The notes beneath the pieces were generated by a model. That model was not told the origin of the DNA. It worked only from the letters and a program-made list of their open reading frames with translations, and did no database searches. Of a DNA stretch of 64,000 bases, positions 1-15,000 are shown in pieces. The position numbers and the translations under genes are program-made. The stretch is from Rhynchopus euleeides (taxonomy: Eukaryota > Euglenozoa > Diplonemea > Diplonemida > Diplonemidae): contig OY723261.1 of the NCBI GenBank assembly GCA_963210315.1, forward strand, positions 1,116,001 to 1,180,000. Reading direction: 5' to 3'. The number at the start of each line of letters is the position of its first letter. Within the stretch, counting starts at the first letter, position 1.

Positions 1-3000
1 ACGAAGAAGCCTGCCCCTGTTGTCGACACGTGCACCATGTGCGGCGGCATTGCCAACATCCAGTGCGACGCTGGTTTCACCTGCATGGACGACACCCGTG
101 ACAACTGCGACCCCAGCAAGGGTGGCCGGGACCGCAGCGGGTGCTGTGTGCGTCTGGTGATCCCTGAGACGAAGAAGCCTGCCCCTGTTGTCGACACGTG
201 CACCATGTGCGGCGGCATTGCCAACATCCAGTGCGACGCTGGTTTCACCTGCATGGACGACACCCGTGACAACTGCGTCCCCAGCAACGGTGGCCGGGAC
301 TGCAGCGGGTGCTGTGTGCGCCTGGTGATCCCTGAGACCCGGAAGCCTGCCCCTGTTGTCGACACGTGCACCATGTGCGGCGGCATTGCCAACATCCAGT
401 GCGACGCTGGTTTCACCTGCATGGACGACACCCGTGACAACTGCGACCCCAACAAGGGTGGCCGGGACTGCAGCGGGTGCTGTGTGCGTGTGGTGATCCC
501 TGAGACTAAGAAGCCTGCCCCTGTTGTCGACACCTGCACCATGTGCGGCGGCATCGCGATCCTCCAGTGCGACGCTGGTTTCACCTGCATGGACGACACC
601 CGTGACAACTGCGACCCCAACAAGGGTGGCCGGGACTGCAGCGGGTGCTGTGTGCGTCTGGTGATCCCTGAGACGAAGAAGCCTGCCCCTGTTGTCGACA
701 AGTGCACCATGTGCGGCGGCATTGCCAACATCCAGTGCGACGCTGGTTTCACCTGCATGGACGACACCCGTGACAACTGCGACCCCAACAAGGGTGGCCG
801 GGACTGCAGCGGGTGCTGTGTGCGTGTGGTGATCCCTGAGACTAAGAAGCCTGCCCCTGTTGTCGACACCTGCACCATGTGCGGCGGCATCGCGATCCTC
901 CAGTGCGACGCTGGTTTCACCTGCATGGACGACACCCGTGACAACTGCGACCCCAACAAGGGTGGCCGGGACTGCAGCGGGTGCTGTGTGCGTCTGGTGA
1001 TCCCTGAGACGAAGAAGCCTGCCCCTGTTGTCGACACGTGCACCATGTGCGGCGGCATTGCCAACATCCAGTGCGACGCTGGTTTCACCTGCATGGACGA
1101 CACCCGTGACAACTGCGACCCCAACAAGGGTGGCCGGGACTGCAGCGGGTGCTGTGTGCGTCTGGTGATCCCTGAGACGAAGAAGCCTGCCCCTGTTGTC
1201 GACACGTGCACCATGTGCGGCGGCATTGCCAACATCCAGTGCGACGCTGGTTTCACCTGCATGGACGACACCCGTGACAACTGCGACCCCAGCAAGGGTG
1301 GCCGGGACCGCAGCGGGTGCTGTGTGCGTCTGGTGATCCCTGAGACGAAGAAGCCTGCCCCTGTTGTCGACACGTGCACCATGTGCGGCGGCATTGCCAA
1401 CATCCAGTGCGACGCTGGTTTCACCTGCATGGACGACACCCGTGACAACTGCGACCCCAACAAGGGTGGCCGGGACTGCAGCGGGTGCTGTGTGCGTGTG
1501 GTGATCCCTGAGACTAAGAAGCCTGCCCCTGTTGTCGACACCTGCACCATGTGCGGCGGCATCGCGATCCTCCAGTGCGACGCTGGTTTCACCTGCATGG
1601 ACGACACCCGTGACAACTGCGACCCCAACAAGGGTGGCCGGGACTGCAGCGGGTGCTGTGTGCGTCTGGTGATCCCTGAGACGAAGAAGCCTGCCCCTGT
1701 TGTCGACAAGTGCACCATGTGCGGCGGCATTGCCAACATCCAGTGCGACGCTGGTTTCACCTGCATGGACGACACCCGTGACAACTGCGACCCCAACAAG
1801 GGTGGCCGGGACTGCAGCGGGTGCTGTGTGCGTGTGGTGATCCCTGAGACTAAGAAGCCTGCCCCTGTTGTCGACACCTGCACCATGTGCGGCGGCATCG
1901 CGATCCTCCAGTGCGACGCTGGTTTCACCTGCATGGACGACACCCGTGACAACTGCGACCCCAACAAGGGTGGCCGGGACTGCAGCGGGTGCTGTGTGCG
2001 TCTGGTGATCCCTGAGACGAAGAAGCCTGCCCCTGTTGTCGACAAGTGCACCATGTGCGGCGGCATTGCCAACATCCAGTGCGACGCTGGTTTCACCTGC
2101 ATGGACGACACCCGTGACAACTGCGACCCCAACAAGGGTGGCCGGGACTGCAGCGGGTGCTGTGTGCGTGTGGTGATCCCTGAGACTAAGAAGCCTGCCC
2201 CTGTTGTCGACACCTGCACCATGTGCGGCGGCATCGCGATCCTCCAGTGCGACGCTGGTTTCACCTGCATGGACGACACCCGTGACAACTGCGACCCCAA
2301 CAAGGGTGGCCGGGACTGCAGCGGGTGCTGTGTGCGTCTGGTGATCCCTGAGACGAAGAAGCCTGCCCCTGTTGTCGACACGTGCACCATGTGCGGCGGC
2401 ATTGCCAACATCCAGTGCGACGCTGGTTTCACCTGCATGGACGACACCCGTGACAACTGCGACCCCAACAAGGGTGGCCGGGACTGCAGCGGGTGCTGTG
2501 TGCGTCTGGTGATCCCTGAGACGAAGAAGCCTGCCCCTGTTGTCGACACGTGCACCATGTGCGGCGGCATCGCGAACATCCAGTGCGACGCTGGTTTCAC
2601 CTGCATGGACGACACCCGTGACAACTGCGACCCCAGCAAGGGTGGCCGGGACTGCAGCGGGTGCTGTGTGCGTCTGGTGATCCCTGAGACGAAGAAGCCT
2701 GCCCCTGTTGTCGACACGTGCACCATGTGCGGCGGCATTGCCAACATCCAGTGCGACGCTGGTTTCACCTGCATGGACGACACCCGTGACAACTGCGTCC
2801 CCAGCAAGGGTGGCCGGGACTGCAGCGGGTGCTGTGTGCGTCTGGTGATCCCTGAGACGAAGAAGCCTGCCCCTGTTGTCGACACGTGCACCATGTGCGG
2901 CGGCATTGCCAACATCCAGTGCGACGCTGGTTTCACCTGCATGGACGACACCCGTGACAACTGCGACCCAGCAAGGGTGGCCGGGACTGCAGCGGGTGCT

Positions 3001-6000
3001 GTGTGCGCCTGGTGATCCCTGAGACCCGGAAGCCTGCCCCTGTTGTCGACACGTGCACCATGTGCGGCGGTATCGCGAACATCTAGTGCGACGCTGGCTT
3101 CACCTGCATGGACGACACCCGTGACAACTGCGACCCCAACAAGGGTGGCCGGGACTGCAGCGGGTGCTGTGTGCGCCTGGTGATCCCTGAGACGAAGAAG
3201 CCTGCCCCTGTTGTCGACACGTGCACCATGTGTGGCGGCATCGCGAACATCCAGTGCGACGCTGGTTTCACCTGCATGGACGACACCCGTGACAACTGTG
3301 ACCCCAACAAGGGTGGCCGGGACTGCAGCGGGTGCTGTGTGCGTCTGGTGATCCCTGAGACCCGGAAGCCTGCCCCTGTTGTCGACACGTGCACCATGTG
3401 TGGCGGCATCGCGAACATCCAGTGCGACGCTGGTTTCACCTGCATGGACGACACCCGTGACAACTGCGACCCAGCAAGGGTGGCCGGGACTGCAGCGGGT
3501 GCTGTGTGCGCCTGGTGATCCCTGAGACCCGGAAGCCTGCCCCTGTTGTCGACACGTGCACCATGTGCGGCGGTATCGCGAACATCTAGTGCGACGCTGG
3601 CTTCACCTGCATGGACGACACCCGTGACAACTGCGACCCCAACAAGGGTGGCCGGGACTGCAGCGGGTGCTGTGTGCGCCTGGTGATCCCTGAGACGAAG
3701 AAGCCTGCCCCTGTTGTCGACACGTGCACCATGTGTGGCGGCATCGCGAACATCCAGTGCGACGCTGGTTTCACCTGCATGGACGACACCCGTGACAACT
3801 GTGACCCCAACAAGGGTGGCCGGGACTGCAGCGGGTGCTGTGTGCGTCTGGTGATCCCTGAGACCCGGAAGCCTGCCCCTGTTGTCGACACGTGCACCAT
3901 GTGTGGCGGCATCGCGAACATCCAGTGCGACGCTGGTTTCACCTGCATGGACGACACCCGCGACAACTGCGACCCCAACAAGGGTGGCCGGGACTGCAGC
4001 GGGTGCTGTGTGCGTCTGGTGATCCCTGAGACTAAGAAGCCTGCCCCTGTTGTCGACACCTGCACCATGTGCGGCGGCATCGCGATCCTCCAGTGCGACG
4101 CTGGTTTCACCTGCATGGACGACAACCGTGACAACTGTGACCCCAACAAGGGTGGCCGGGACTGCAGCGGGTGCTGTGTGCGTCTGGTGATCCCTGAGAC
4201 GAAGAAGCCTGCCCCTGTTGTCGACACGTGCACCATGTGCGGCGGCATTGCCAACATCCAGTGCGACGCTGGTTTCACCTGCATGGACGACACCCGTGAC
4301 AACTGCGACCCCAACAAGGGTGGCCGGGACTGCAGCGGGTGCTGTGTGCGTCTGGTGATCCCTGAGACGAAGAAGCCTGCCCCTGTTGTCGACACGTGCA
4401 CCATGTGCGGCGGCATTGCCAACATCCAGTGCGACGCTGGTTTCACCTGCATGGACGACACCCGTGACAACTGTGACCCCAACAAGGGTGGCCGGGACTG
4501 CAGCGGGTGCTGTGTGCGTCTGGTGATCCCTGAGACGAAGAAGCCTGCCCCTGTTGTCGACACGTGCACCATGTGCGGCGGCATTGCCAACATCCAGTGC
4601 GACGCTGGTTTCACCTGCATGGACGACACCCGTGACAACTGCGACCCCAACAAGGGTGGCCGGGACTGCAGCGGGTGCTGTGTGCGTATGGTGATCCCTG
4701 AGACTAAGAAGCCTGCCCCTGTTGTCGACACCTGCACCATGTGCGGCGGCATCGCGATCCTCCAGTGCGACGCTGGTTTCACCTGCATGGACGACACCCG
4801 TGACAACTGCGACCCCAACAAGGGTGGCCGGGACTGCAGCGGGTGCTGTGTGCGTCTGGTGATCCCTGAGACGAAGAAGCCTGCCCCTGTTGTCGACACG
4901 TGCACCATGTGCGGCGGCATTGCCAACATCCAGTGCGACGCTGGTTTCACCTGCATGGACGACACCCGTGACAACTGCGACCCCAACAAGGGTGGCCGGG
5001 ACTGCAGCGGGTGCTGTGTGCGTCTGGTGATCCCTGAGACGAAGAAGCCTGCCCCTGTTGTCGACACGTGCACCATGTGCGGCGGCATTGCCAACATCCA
5101 GTGCGACGCTGGTTTCACCTGCATGGACGACACCCGTGACAACTGCGACCCCAGCAAGGGTGGCCGGGACCGCAGCGGGTGCTGTGTGCGTCTGGTGATC
5201 CCTGAGACGAAGAAGCCTGCCCCTGTTGTCGACACGTGCACCATGTGCGGCGGCATTGCCAACATCCAGTGCGACGCTGGTTTCACCTGCATGGACGACA
5301 CCCGTGACAACTGCGTCCCCAGCAACGGTGGCCGGGACTGCAGCGGGTGCTGTGTGCGCCTGGTGATCCCTGAGACCCGGAAGCCTGCCCCTGTTGTCGA
5401 CACGTGCACCATGTGCGGCGGTATCGCGAACATCTAGTGCGACGCTGGCTTCACCTGCATGGACGACACCCGTGACAACTGTGACCCCAACAAGGGTGGC
5501 CGGGACTGCAGCGGGTGCTGTGTGCGTCTGGTGATCCCTGAGACGAAGAAGCCTGCCCCTGTTGTCGACACGTGCACCATGTGCGGCGGCATTGCCAACA
5601 TCCAGTGCGACGCTGGTTTCACCTGCATGGACGACACCCGTGACAACTGCGACCCCAACAAGGGTGGCCGGGACTGCAGCGGGTGCTGTGTGCGTCTGGT
5701 GATCCCTGAGACTAAGAAGCCTGCCCCTGTTGTCGACACCTGCACCATGTGCGGCGGCATCGCGATCCTCCAGTGCGACGCTGGTTTCACCTGCATGGAC
5801 GACACCCGTGACAACTGCGACCCCAACAAGGGTGGCCGGGACTGCAGCGGGTGCTGTGTGCGTCTGGTGATCCCTGAGACGAAGAAGCCTGCCCCTGTTG
5901 TCGACACGTGCACCATGTGCGGCGGCATCGCGAACATCCAGTGCGACGCTGGTTGCACCTGCATGGACGACACCCGTGACAACTGCGACCCCAGCAAGGG

Positions 6001-9000
6001 TGGCCGGGACTGCAGCGGGTGCTGTGTGCGTCTGGTGATCCCTGAGACGAAGAAGCCTGCCCCTGTTGTCGACACGTGCACCATGTGCGGCGGCATTGCC
6101 AACATCCAGTGCGACGCTGGTTTCACCTGCATGGACGACACCCGTGACAACTGCGACCCAGCAAGGGTGGCCGGGACTGCAGCGGGTGCTGTGTGCGCCT
6201 GGTGATCCCTGAGACCCGGAAGCCTGCCCCTGTTGTCGACACGTGCACCATGTGCGGCGGTATCGCGAACATCTAGTGCGACGCTGGCTTCACCTGCATG
6301 GACGACACCCGTGACAACTGCGACCCCAACAAGGGTGGCCGGGACTGCAGCGGGTGCTGTGTGCGCCTGGTGATCCCTGAGACGAAGAAGCCTGCCCCTG
6401 TTGTCGACACGTGCACCATGTGTGGCGGCATCGCGAACATCCAGTGCGACGCTGGTTTCACCTGCATGGACGACACCCGTGACAACTGCGACCCAGCAAG
6501 GGTGGCCGGGACTGCAGCGGGTGCTGTGTGCGCCTGGTGATCCCTGAGACCCGGAAGCCTGCCCCTGTTGTCGACACGTGCACCATGTGCGGCGGTATCG
6601 CGAACATCTAGTGCGACGCTGGCTTCACCTGCATGGACGACACCCGTGACAACTGCGACCCCAACAAGGGTGGCCGGGACTGCAGCGGGTGCTGTGTGCG
6701 CCTGGTGATCCCTGAGACGAAGAAGCCTGCCCCTGTTGTCGACACGTGCACCATGTGTGGCGGCATCGCGAACATCCAGTGCGACGCTGGTTTCACCTGC
6801 ATGGACGACACCCGTGACAACTGCGACCCCAACAAGGGTGGCCGGGACTGCAGCGGGTGCTGTGTGCGTCTGGTGATCCCTGAGACGAAGAAGCCTGCCC
6901 CTGTTGTCGACACGTGCACCATGTGCGGGGGCATTGCCAACATCCAGTGCTACGCTGGTTTCACCTGCATGGACGACACCCGTGACAACTGCGACCCCAG
7001 CAAGGGTGGCCGGGACTGCAGCGGGTGCTGTGTGCGTCTGGTGATCCCTGAGACGAAGAAGCCTGCCCCTGTTGTCGACACGTGCACCATGTGCGGCGGC
7101 ATTGCCAACATCCAGTGCGACGCTGGTTTCACCTGCATGGACGACACCCGTGACAACTGTGACCCCAACAAGGGTGGCCGGGACTGCAGCGGGTGCTGTG
7201 TGCGTCTGGTGATCCCTGAGACGAAGAAGCCTGCCCCTGTTGTCGACACGTGCACCATGTGCGGCGGCATTGCCAACATCCAGTGCGACGCTGGTTTCAC
7301 CTGCATGGACGACACCCGTGACAACTGCGACCCAGCAAGGGTGGCCGGGACTGCAGCGGGTGCTGTGTGCGCCTGGTGATCCCTGAGGCCCGGAAGCCTG
7401 CCCCTGTTGTCGACACGTGCACCATGTGCGGCGGTATCGCGAACATCTAGTGCGACGCTGGCTTCACCTGCATGGACGACACCCGTGACAACTGCGACCC
7501 CAACAAGGGTGGCCGGGACTGCAGCGGGTGCTGTGTGCGCCTGGTGATCCCTGAGACGAAGAAGCCTGCCCCTGTTGTCGACACGTGCACCATGTGTGGC
7601 GGCATCGCGAACATCCAGTGCGACGCTGGTTTCACCTGCATGGACGACACCCGTGACAACTGTGACCCCAACAAGGGTGGCCGGGACTGCAGCGGGTGCT
7701 GTGTGCGTCTGGTGATCCCTGAGACGAAGAAGCCTGCCCCTGTTGTCGACACGTGCACCATGTGCGGCGGCATTGCCAACATCCAGTGCGACGCTGGTTT
7801 CACCTGCATGGACGACACCCGCGACAACTGCGACCCCAACAAGGGTGGCCGGGACTGCAGCGGGTGCTGTGTGCGCCTGGTAATCCCTGAGACGAAGAAG
7901 CCTGCCCCTGTTGTCGACACGTGCACCATGTGTGGCGGCATCGCGAACATCCAGTGCGACGCTGGTTTCACCTGCATGGACGACACCCGTGACAACTGTG
8001 ACCCCAACAAGGGTGGCCGGGACTGCAGCGGGTGCTGTGTGCGTCTGGTGATCCCTGAGACTAAGAAGCCTGCCCCTGTTGTCGACACCTGCACCATGTG
8101 CGGCGGCATCGCGATCCTCCAGTGCGACGCTGGTTTCACCTGCATGGACGACACCCGTGACAACTGCGACCCCAACAAGGGTGGCCGGGACTGCAGCGGG
8201 TGCTGTGTGCGTCTGGTGATCCCTGAGACTAAGAAGCCTGCCCCTGTTGTCGACACCTGCACCATGTGCGGCGGCATCGCGATCCTCCAGTGCGACGCTG
8301 GTTTCACCTGCATGGACGACACCCGTGACAACTGCGACCCCAACAAGGGTGGCCGGGACTGCAGCGGGTGCTGTGTGCGTCTGGTGATCCCTGAGACGAA
8401 GAAGCCTGCCCCTGTTGTCGACACGTGCACCATGTGCGGCGGCATCGCGAACATCCAGTGCGACGCTGGTTTCACCTGCATGGACGACACCCGTGACAAC
8501 TGCGACCCCAGCAAGGGTGGCCGGGACTGCAGCGGGTGCTGTGTGCGTCTGGTGATCCCTGAGACGAAGAAGCCTGCCCCTGTTGTCGACACGTGCACCA
8601 TGTGCGGCGGCATCGCGAACATCCAGTGCGACGCTGGTTTCACCTGCATGGACGACACCCGTGACAACTGCGACCCAGCAAGGGTGGCCGGGACTGCAGC
8701 GGGTGCTGTGTGCGCCTGGTGATCCCTGAGACCCGGAAGCCTGCCCCTGTTGTCGACACGTGCACCATGTGCGGCGGTATCGCGAACATCTAGTGCGACG
8801 CTGGCTTCACCTGCATGGACGACACCCGTGACAACTGCGACCCCAACAAGGGTGGCCGGGACTGCAGCGGGTGCTGTGTGCGCCTGGTGATCCCTGAGAC
8901 GAAGAAGCCTGCCCCTGTTGTCGACACGTGCACCATGTGTGGCGGCATCGCGAACATCCAGTGCGACGCTGGTTTCACCTGCATGGACGACACCCGTGAC

Positions 9001-12000
9001 AACTGTGACCCCAACAAGGGTGGCCGGGACTGCAGCGGGTGCTGTGTGCGTCTGGTGATCCCTGAGACCCGGAAGCCTGCCCCTGTTGTCGACACGTGCA
9101 CCATGTGTGGCGGCATCGCGAACATCCAGTGCGACGCTGGTTTCACCTGCATGGACGACACCCGTGACAACTGCGACCCAGCAAGGGTGGCCGGGACTGC
9201 AGCGGGTGCTGTGTGCGCCTGGTGATCCCTGAGACCCGGAAGCCTGCCCCTGTTGTCGACACGTGCACCATGTGCGGCGGTATCGCGAACATCTAGTGCG
9301 ACGCTGGCTTCACCTGCATGGACGACACCCGTGACAACTGCGACCCCAACAAGGGTGGCCGGGACTGCAGCGGGTGCTGTGTGCGCCTGGTGATCCCTGA
9401 GACGAAGAAGCCTGCCCCTGTTGTCGACACGTGCACCATGTGTGGCGGCATCGCGAACATCCAGTGCGACGCTGGTTTCACCTGCATGGACGACACCCGT
9501 GACAACTGCGACCCCAACAAGGGTGGCCGGGACTGCAGCGGGTGCTGTGTGCGTCTGGTGATCCCTGAGACGAAGAAGCCTGCCCCTGTTGTCGACACGT
9601 GCACCATGTGCGGCGGCATTGCCAACATCCAGTGCGACGCTGGTTTCACCTGCATGGACGACACCCGTGACAACTGCGACCCAGCAAGGGTGGCCGGGAC
9701 TGCAGCGGGTGCTGTGTGCGCCTGGTGATCCCTGAGACCCGGAAGCCTGCCCCTGTTGTCGACACGTGCACCATGTGCGGCGGTATCGCGAACATCTAGT
9801 GCGACGCTGGCTTCACCTGCATGGACGACACCCGTGACAACTGCGACCCCAACAAGGGTGGCCGGGACTGCAGCGGGTGCTGTGTGCGCCTGGTGATCCC
9901 TGAGACGAAGAAGCCTGCCCCTGTTGTCGACACGTGCACCATGTGTGGCGGCATCGCGAACATCCAGTGCGACGCTGGTTTCACCTGCATGGACGACACC
10001 CGTGACAACTGCGACCCAGCAAGGGTGGCCGGGACTGCAGCGGGTGCTGTGTGCGCCTGGTGATCCCTGAGACCCGGAAGCCTGCCCCTGTTGTCGACAC
10101 GTGCACCATGTGCGGCGGTATCGCGAACATCTAGTGCGACGCTGGCTTCACCTGCATGGACGACACCCGTGACAACTGCGACCCCAACAAGGGTGGCCGG
10201 GACTGCAGCGGGTGCTGTGTGCGCCTGGTGATCCCTGAGACGAAGAAGCCTGCCCCTGTTGTCGACACGTGCACCATGTGTGGCGGCATCGCGAACATCC
10301 AGTGCGACGCTGGTTTCACCTGCATGGACGACACCCGTGACAACTGCGACCCCAACAAGGGTGGCCGGGACTGCAGCGGGTGCTGTGTGCGTCTGGTGAT
10401 CCCTGAGACGAAGAAGCCTGCCCCTGTTGTCGACACGTGCACCATGTGCGGGGGCATTGCCAACATCCAGTGCTACGCTGGTTTCACCTGCATGGACGAC
10501 ACCCGTGACAACTGCGACCCCAGCAAGGGTGGCCGGGACTGCAGCGGGTGCTGTGTGCGTCTGGTGATCCCTGAGACGAAGAAGCCTGCCCCTGTTGTCG
10601 ACACGTGCACCATGTGCGGCGGCATTGCCAACATCCAGTGCGACGCTGGTTTCACCTGCATGGACGACACCCGTGACAACTGTGACCCCAACAAGGGTGG
10701 CCGGGACTGCAGCGGGTGCTGTGTGCGTCTGGTGATCCCTGAGACGAAGAAGCCTGCCCCTGTTGTCGACACGTGCACCATGTGCGGCGGCATTGCCAAC
10801 ATCCAGTGCGACGCTGGTTTCACCTGCATGGACGACACCCGTGACAACTGCGACCCAGCAAGGGTGGCCGGGACTGCAGCGGGTGCTGTGTGCGCCTGGT
10901 GATCCCTGAGGCCCGGAAGCCTGCCCCTGTTGTCGACACGTGCACCATGTGCGGCGGTATCGCGAACATCTAGTGCGACGCTGGCTTCACCTGCATGGAC
11001 GACACCCGTGACAACTGCGACCCCAACAAGGGTGGCCGGGACTGCAGCGGGTGCTGTGTGCGCCTGGTGATCCCTGAGACGAAGAAGCCTGCCCCTGTTG
11101 TCGACACGTGCACCATGTGTGGCGGCATCGCGAACATCCAGTGCGACGCTGGTTTCACCTGCATGGACGACACCCGTGACAACTGTGACCCCAACAAGGG
11201 TGGCCGGGACTGCAGCGGGTGCTGTGTGCGTCTGGTGATCCCTGAGACGAAGAAGCCTGCCCCTGTTGTCGACACGTGCACCATGTGCGGCGGCATTGCC
11301 AACATCCAGTGCGACGCTGGTTTCACCTGCATGGACGACACCCGCGACAACTGCGACCCCAACAAGGGTGGCCGGGACTGCAGCGGGTGCTGTGTGCGCC
11401 TGGTAATCCCTGAGACGAAGAAGCCTGCCCCTGTTGTCGACACGTGCACCATGTGTGGCGGCATCGCGAACATCCAGTGCGACGCTGGTTTCACCTGCAT
11501 GGACGACACCCGTGACAACTGTGACCCCAACAAGGGTGGCCGGGACTGCAGCGGGTGCTGTGTGCGTCTGGTGATCCCTGAGACTAAGAAGCCTGCCCCT
11601 GTTGTCGACACCTGCACCATGTGCGGCGGCATCGCGATCCTCCAGTGCGACGCTGGTTTCACCTGCATGGACGACACCCGTGACAACAGCGACCCCAACA
11701 AGGGTGGCCGGGACTGCAGCGGGTGCTGTGTGCGTCTGGTGATCCCTGAGACTAAGAAGCCTGCCCCTGTTGTCGACACCTGCACCATGTGCGGCGGCAT
11801 CGCGATCCTCCAGTGCGACGCTGGTTTCACCTGCATGGACGACACCCGTGACAACTGCGACCCCAACAAGGGTGGCCGGGACTGCAGCGGGTGCTGTGTG
11901 CGTCTGGTGATCCCTGAGACGAAGAAGCCTGCCCCTGTTGTCGACACGTGCACCATGTGCGGCGGCATCGCGAACATCCAGTGCGACGCTGGTTTCACCT

Positions 12001-15000
12001 GCATGGACGACACCCGTGACAACTGCGACCCCAGCAAGGGTGGCCGGGACTGCAGCGGGTGCTGTGTGCGTCTGGTGATCCCTGAGACGAAGAAGCCTGC
12101 CCCTGTTGTCGACACGTGCACCATGTGCGGCGGCATCGCGAACATCCAGTGCGACGCTGGTTTCACCTGCATGGACGACACCCGTGACAACTGCGACCCA
12201 GCAAGGGTGGCCGGGACTGCAGCGGGTGCTGTGTGCGCCTGGTGATCCCTGAGACCCGGAAGCCTGCCCCTGTTGTCGACACGTGCACCATGTGCGGCGG
12301 TATCGCGAACATCTAGTGCGACGCTGGCTTCACCTGCATGGACGACACCCGTGACAACTGCGACCCCAACAAGGGTGGCCGGGACTGCAGCGGGTGCTGT
12401 GTGCGCCTGGTGATCCCTGAGACGAAGAAGCCTGCCCCTGTTGTCGACACGTGCACCATGTGTGGCGGCATCGCGAACATCCAGTGCGACGCTGGTTTCA
12501 CCTGCATGGACGACACCCGTGACAACTGTGACCCCAACAAGGGTGGCCGGGACTGCAGCGGGTGCTGTGTGCGTCTGGTGATCCCTGAGACCCGGAAGCC
12601 TGCCCCTGTTGTCGACACGTGCACCATGTGTGGCGGCATCGCGAACATCCAGTGCGACGCTGGTTTCACCTGCATGGACGACACCCGTGACAACTGCGAC
12701 CCAGCAAGGGTGGCCGGGACTGCAGCGGGTGCTGTGTGCGCCTGGTGATCCCTGAGACCCGGAAGCCTGCCCCTGTTGTCGACACGTGCACCATGTGCGG
12801 CGGTATCGCGAACATCTAGTGCGACGCTGGCTTCACCTGCATGGACGACACCCGTGACAACTGCGACCCCAACAAGGGTGGCCGGGACTGCAGCGGGTGC
12901 TGTGTGCGCCTGGTGATCCCTGAGACGAAGAAGCCTGCCCCTGTTGTCGACACGTGCACCATGTGTGGCGGCATCGCGAACATCCAGTGCGACGCTGGTT
13001 TCACCTGCATGGACGACACCCGTGACAACTGCGACCCCAACAAGGGTGGCCGGGACTGCAGCGGGTGCTGTGTGCGTCTGGTGATCCCTGAGACGAAGAA
13101 GCCTGCCCCTGTTGTCGACACGTGCACCATGTGCGGCGGCATTGCCAACATCCAGTGCGACGCTGGTTTCACCTGCATGGACGACACCCGTGACAACTGC
13201 GACCCCAACAAGGGTGGCCGGGACTGCAGCGGGTGCTGTGTGCGCCTGGTGATCCCTGAGACGAAGAAGCCTGCCCCTGTTGTCGACACGTGCACCATGT
13301 GCGGGGGCATTGCCAACATCCAGTGCTACGCTGGTTTCACCTGCATGGACGACACCCGTGACAACTGCGACCCCAGCAAGGGTGGCCGGGACTGCAGCGG
13401 GTGCTGTGTGCGTCTGGTGATCCCTGAGACGAAGAAGCCTGCCCCTGTTGTCGACACGTGCACCATGTGCGGCGGCATTGCCAACATCCAGTGCGACGCT
13501 GGTTTCACCTGCATGGACGACACCCGTGACAACTGTGACCCCAACAAGGGTGGCCGGGACTGCAGCGGGTGCTGTGTGCGCCTGGTGATCCCTGAGGCCC
13601 GGAAGCCTGCCCCTGTTGTCGACACGTGCACCATGTGCGGCGGTATCGCGAACATCTAGTGCGACGCTGGCTTCACCTGCATGGACGACACCCGTGACAA
13701 CTGCGACCCCAACAAGGGTGGCCGGGACTGCAGCGGGTGCTGTGTGCGCCTGGTGATCCCTGAGACGAAGAAGCCTGCCCCTGTTGTCGACACGTGCACC
13801 ATGTGTGGCGGCATCGCGAACATCCAGTGCGACGCTGGTTTCACCTGCATGGACGACACCCGTGACAACTGCGACCCCAACAAGGGTGGCCGGGACTGCA
13901 GCGGGTGCTGTGTGCGTCTGGTGATCCCTGAGACGAAGAAGCCTGCCCCTGTTGTCGACACGTGCACCATGTGCGGCGGCATTGCCAACATCCAGTGCGA
14001 CGCTGGTTTCACCTGCATGGACGACACCCGTGACAACTGTGACCCCAACAAGGGTGGCCGGGACTGCAGCGGGTGCTGTGTGCGTCTGGTGATCCCTGAG
14101 ACGAAGAAGCCTGCCCCTGTTGTCGACACGTGCACCATGTGCGGCGGCATTGCCAACATCCAGTGCGACGCTGGTTTCACCTGCATGGACGACACCCGTG
14201 ACAACTGCGACCCCAACAAGGGTGGCCGGGACTGCAGCGGGTGCTGTGTGCGTCTGGTGATCCCTGAGACTAAGAAGCCTGCCCCTGTTGTCGACACCTG
14301 CACCATGTGCGGCGGCATCGCGATCCTCCAGTGCGACGCTGGTTTCACCTGCATGGACGACACCCGTGACAACTGCGACCCCAACAAGGGTGGCCGGGAC
14401 TGCAGCGGGTGCTGTGTGCGTCTGGTGATCCCTGAGACGAAGAAGCCTGCCCCTGTTGTCGACACGTGCACCATGTGCGGCGGCATTGCCAACATCCAGT
14501 GCGACGCTGGTTTCACCTGCATGGACGACACCCGCGACAACTGCGACCCCAACAAGGGTGGCCGGGACTGCAGCGGGTGCTGTGTGCGCCTGGTAATCCC
14601 TGAGACGAAGAAGCCTGCCCCTGTTGTCGACACGTGCACCATGTGTGGCGGCATCGCGAACATCCAGTGCGACGCTGGTTTCACCTGCATGGACGACACC
14701 CGTGACAACTGTGACCCCAACAAGGGTGGCCGGGACTGCAGCGGGTGCTGTGTGCGTCTGGTGATCCCTGAGACGAAGAAGCCTGCCCCTGTTGTCGACA
14801 CGTGCACCATGTGCGGCGGCATTGCCAACATCCAGTGCGACGCTGGTTTCACCTGCATGGACGACACCCGTGACAACTGTGACCCCAACAAGGGTGGCCG
14901 GGACTGCAGCGGGTGCTGTGTGCGCCTGGTGATCCCTGAGACGAAGAAGCCTGCCCCTGTTGTCGACACGTGCACCATGTGTGGCGGCATCGCGAACATC

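Noticed and set aside
3070-3086. A 17-nt mini-intron GTATCG...CTAG inside TAG units
   Set aside because: The donor resembles GTATG, but in the normal frame its removal shifts the frame. After a deletion unit it would compensate, but a TGA comes first. It is also shorter than any intron seen here (minimum 48 bp).
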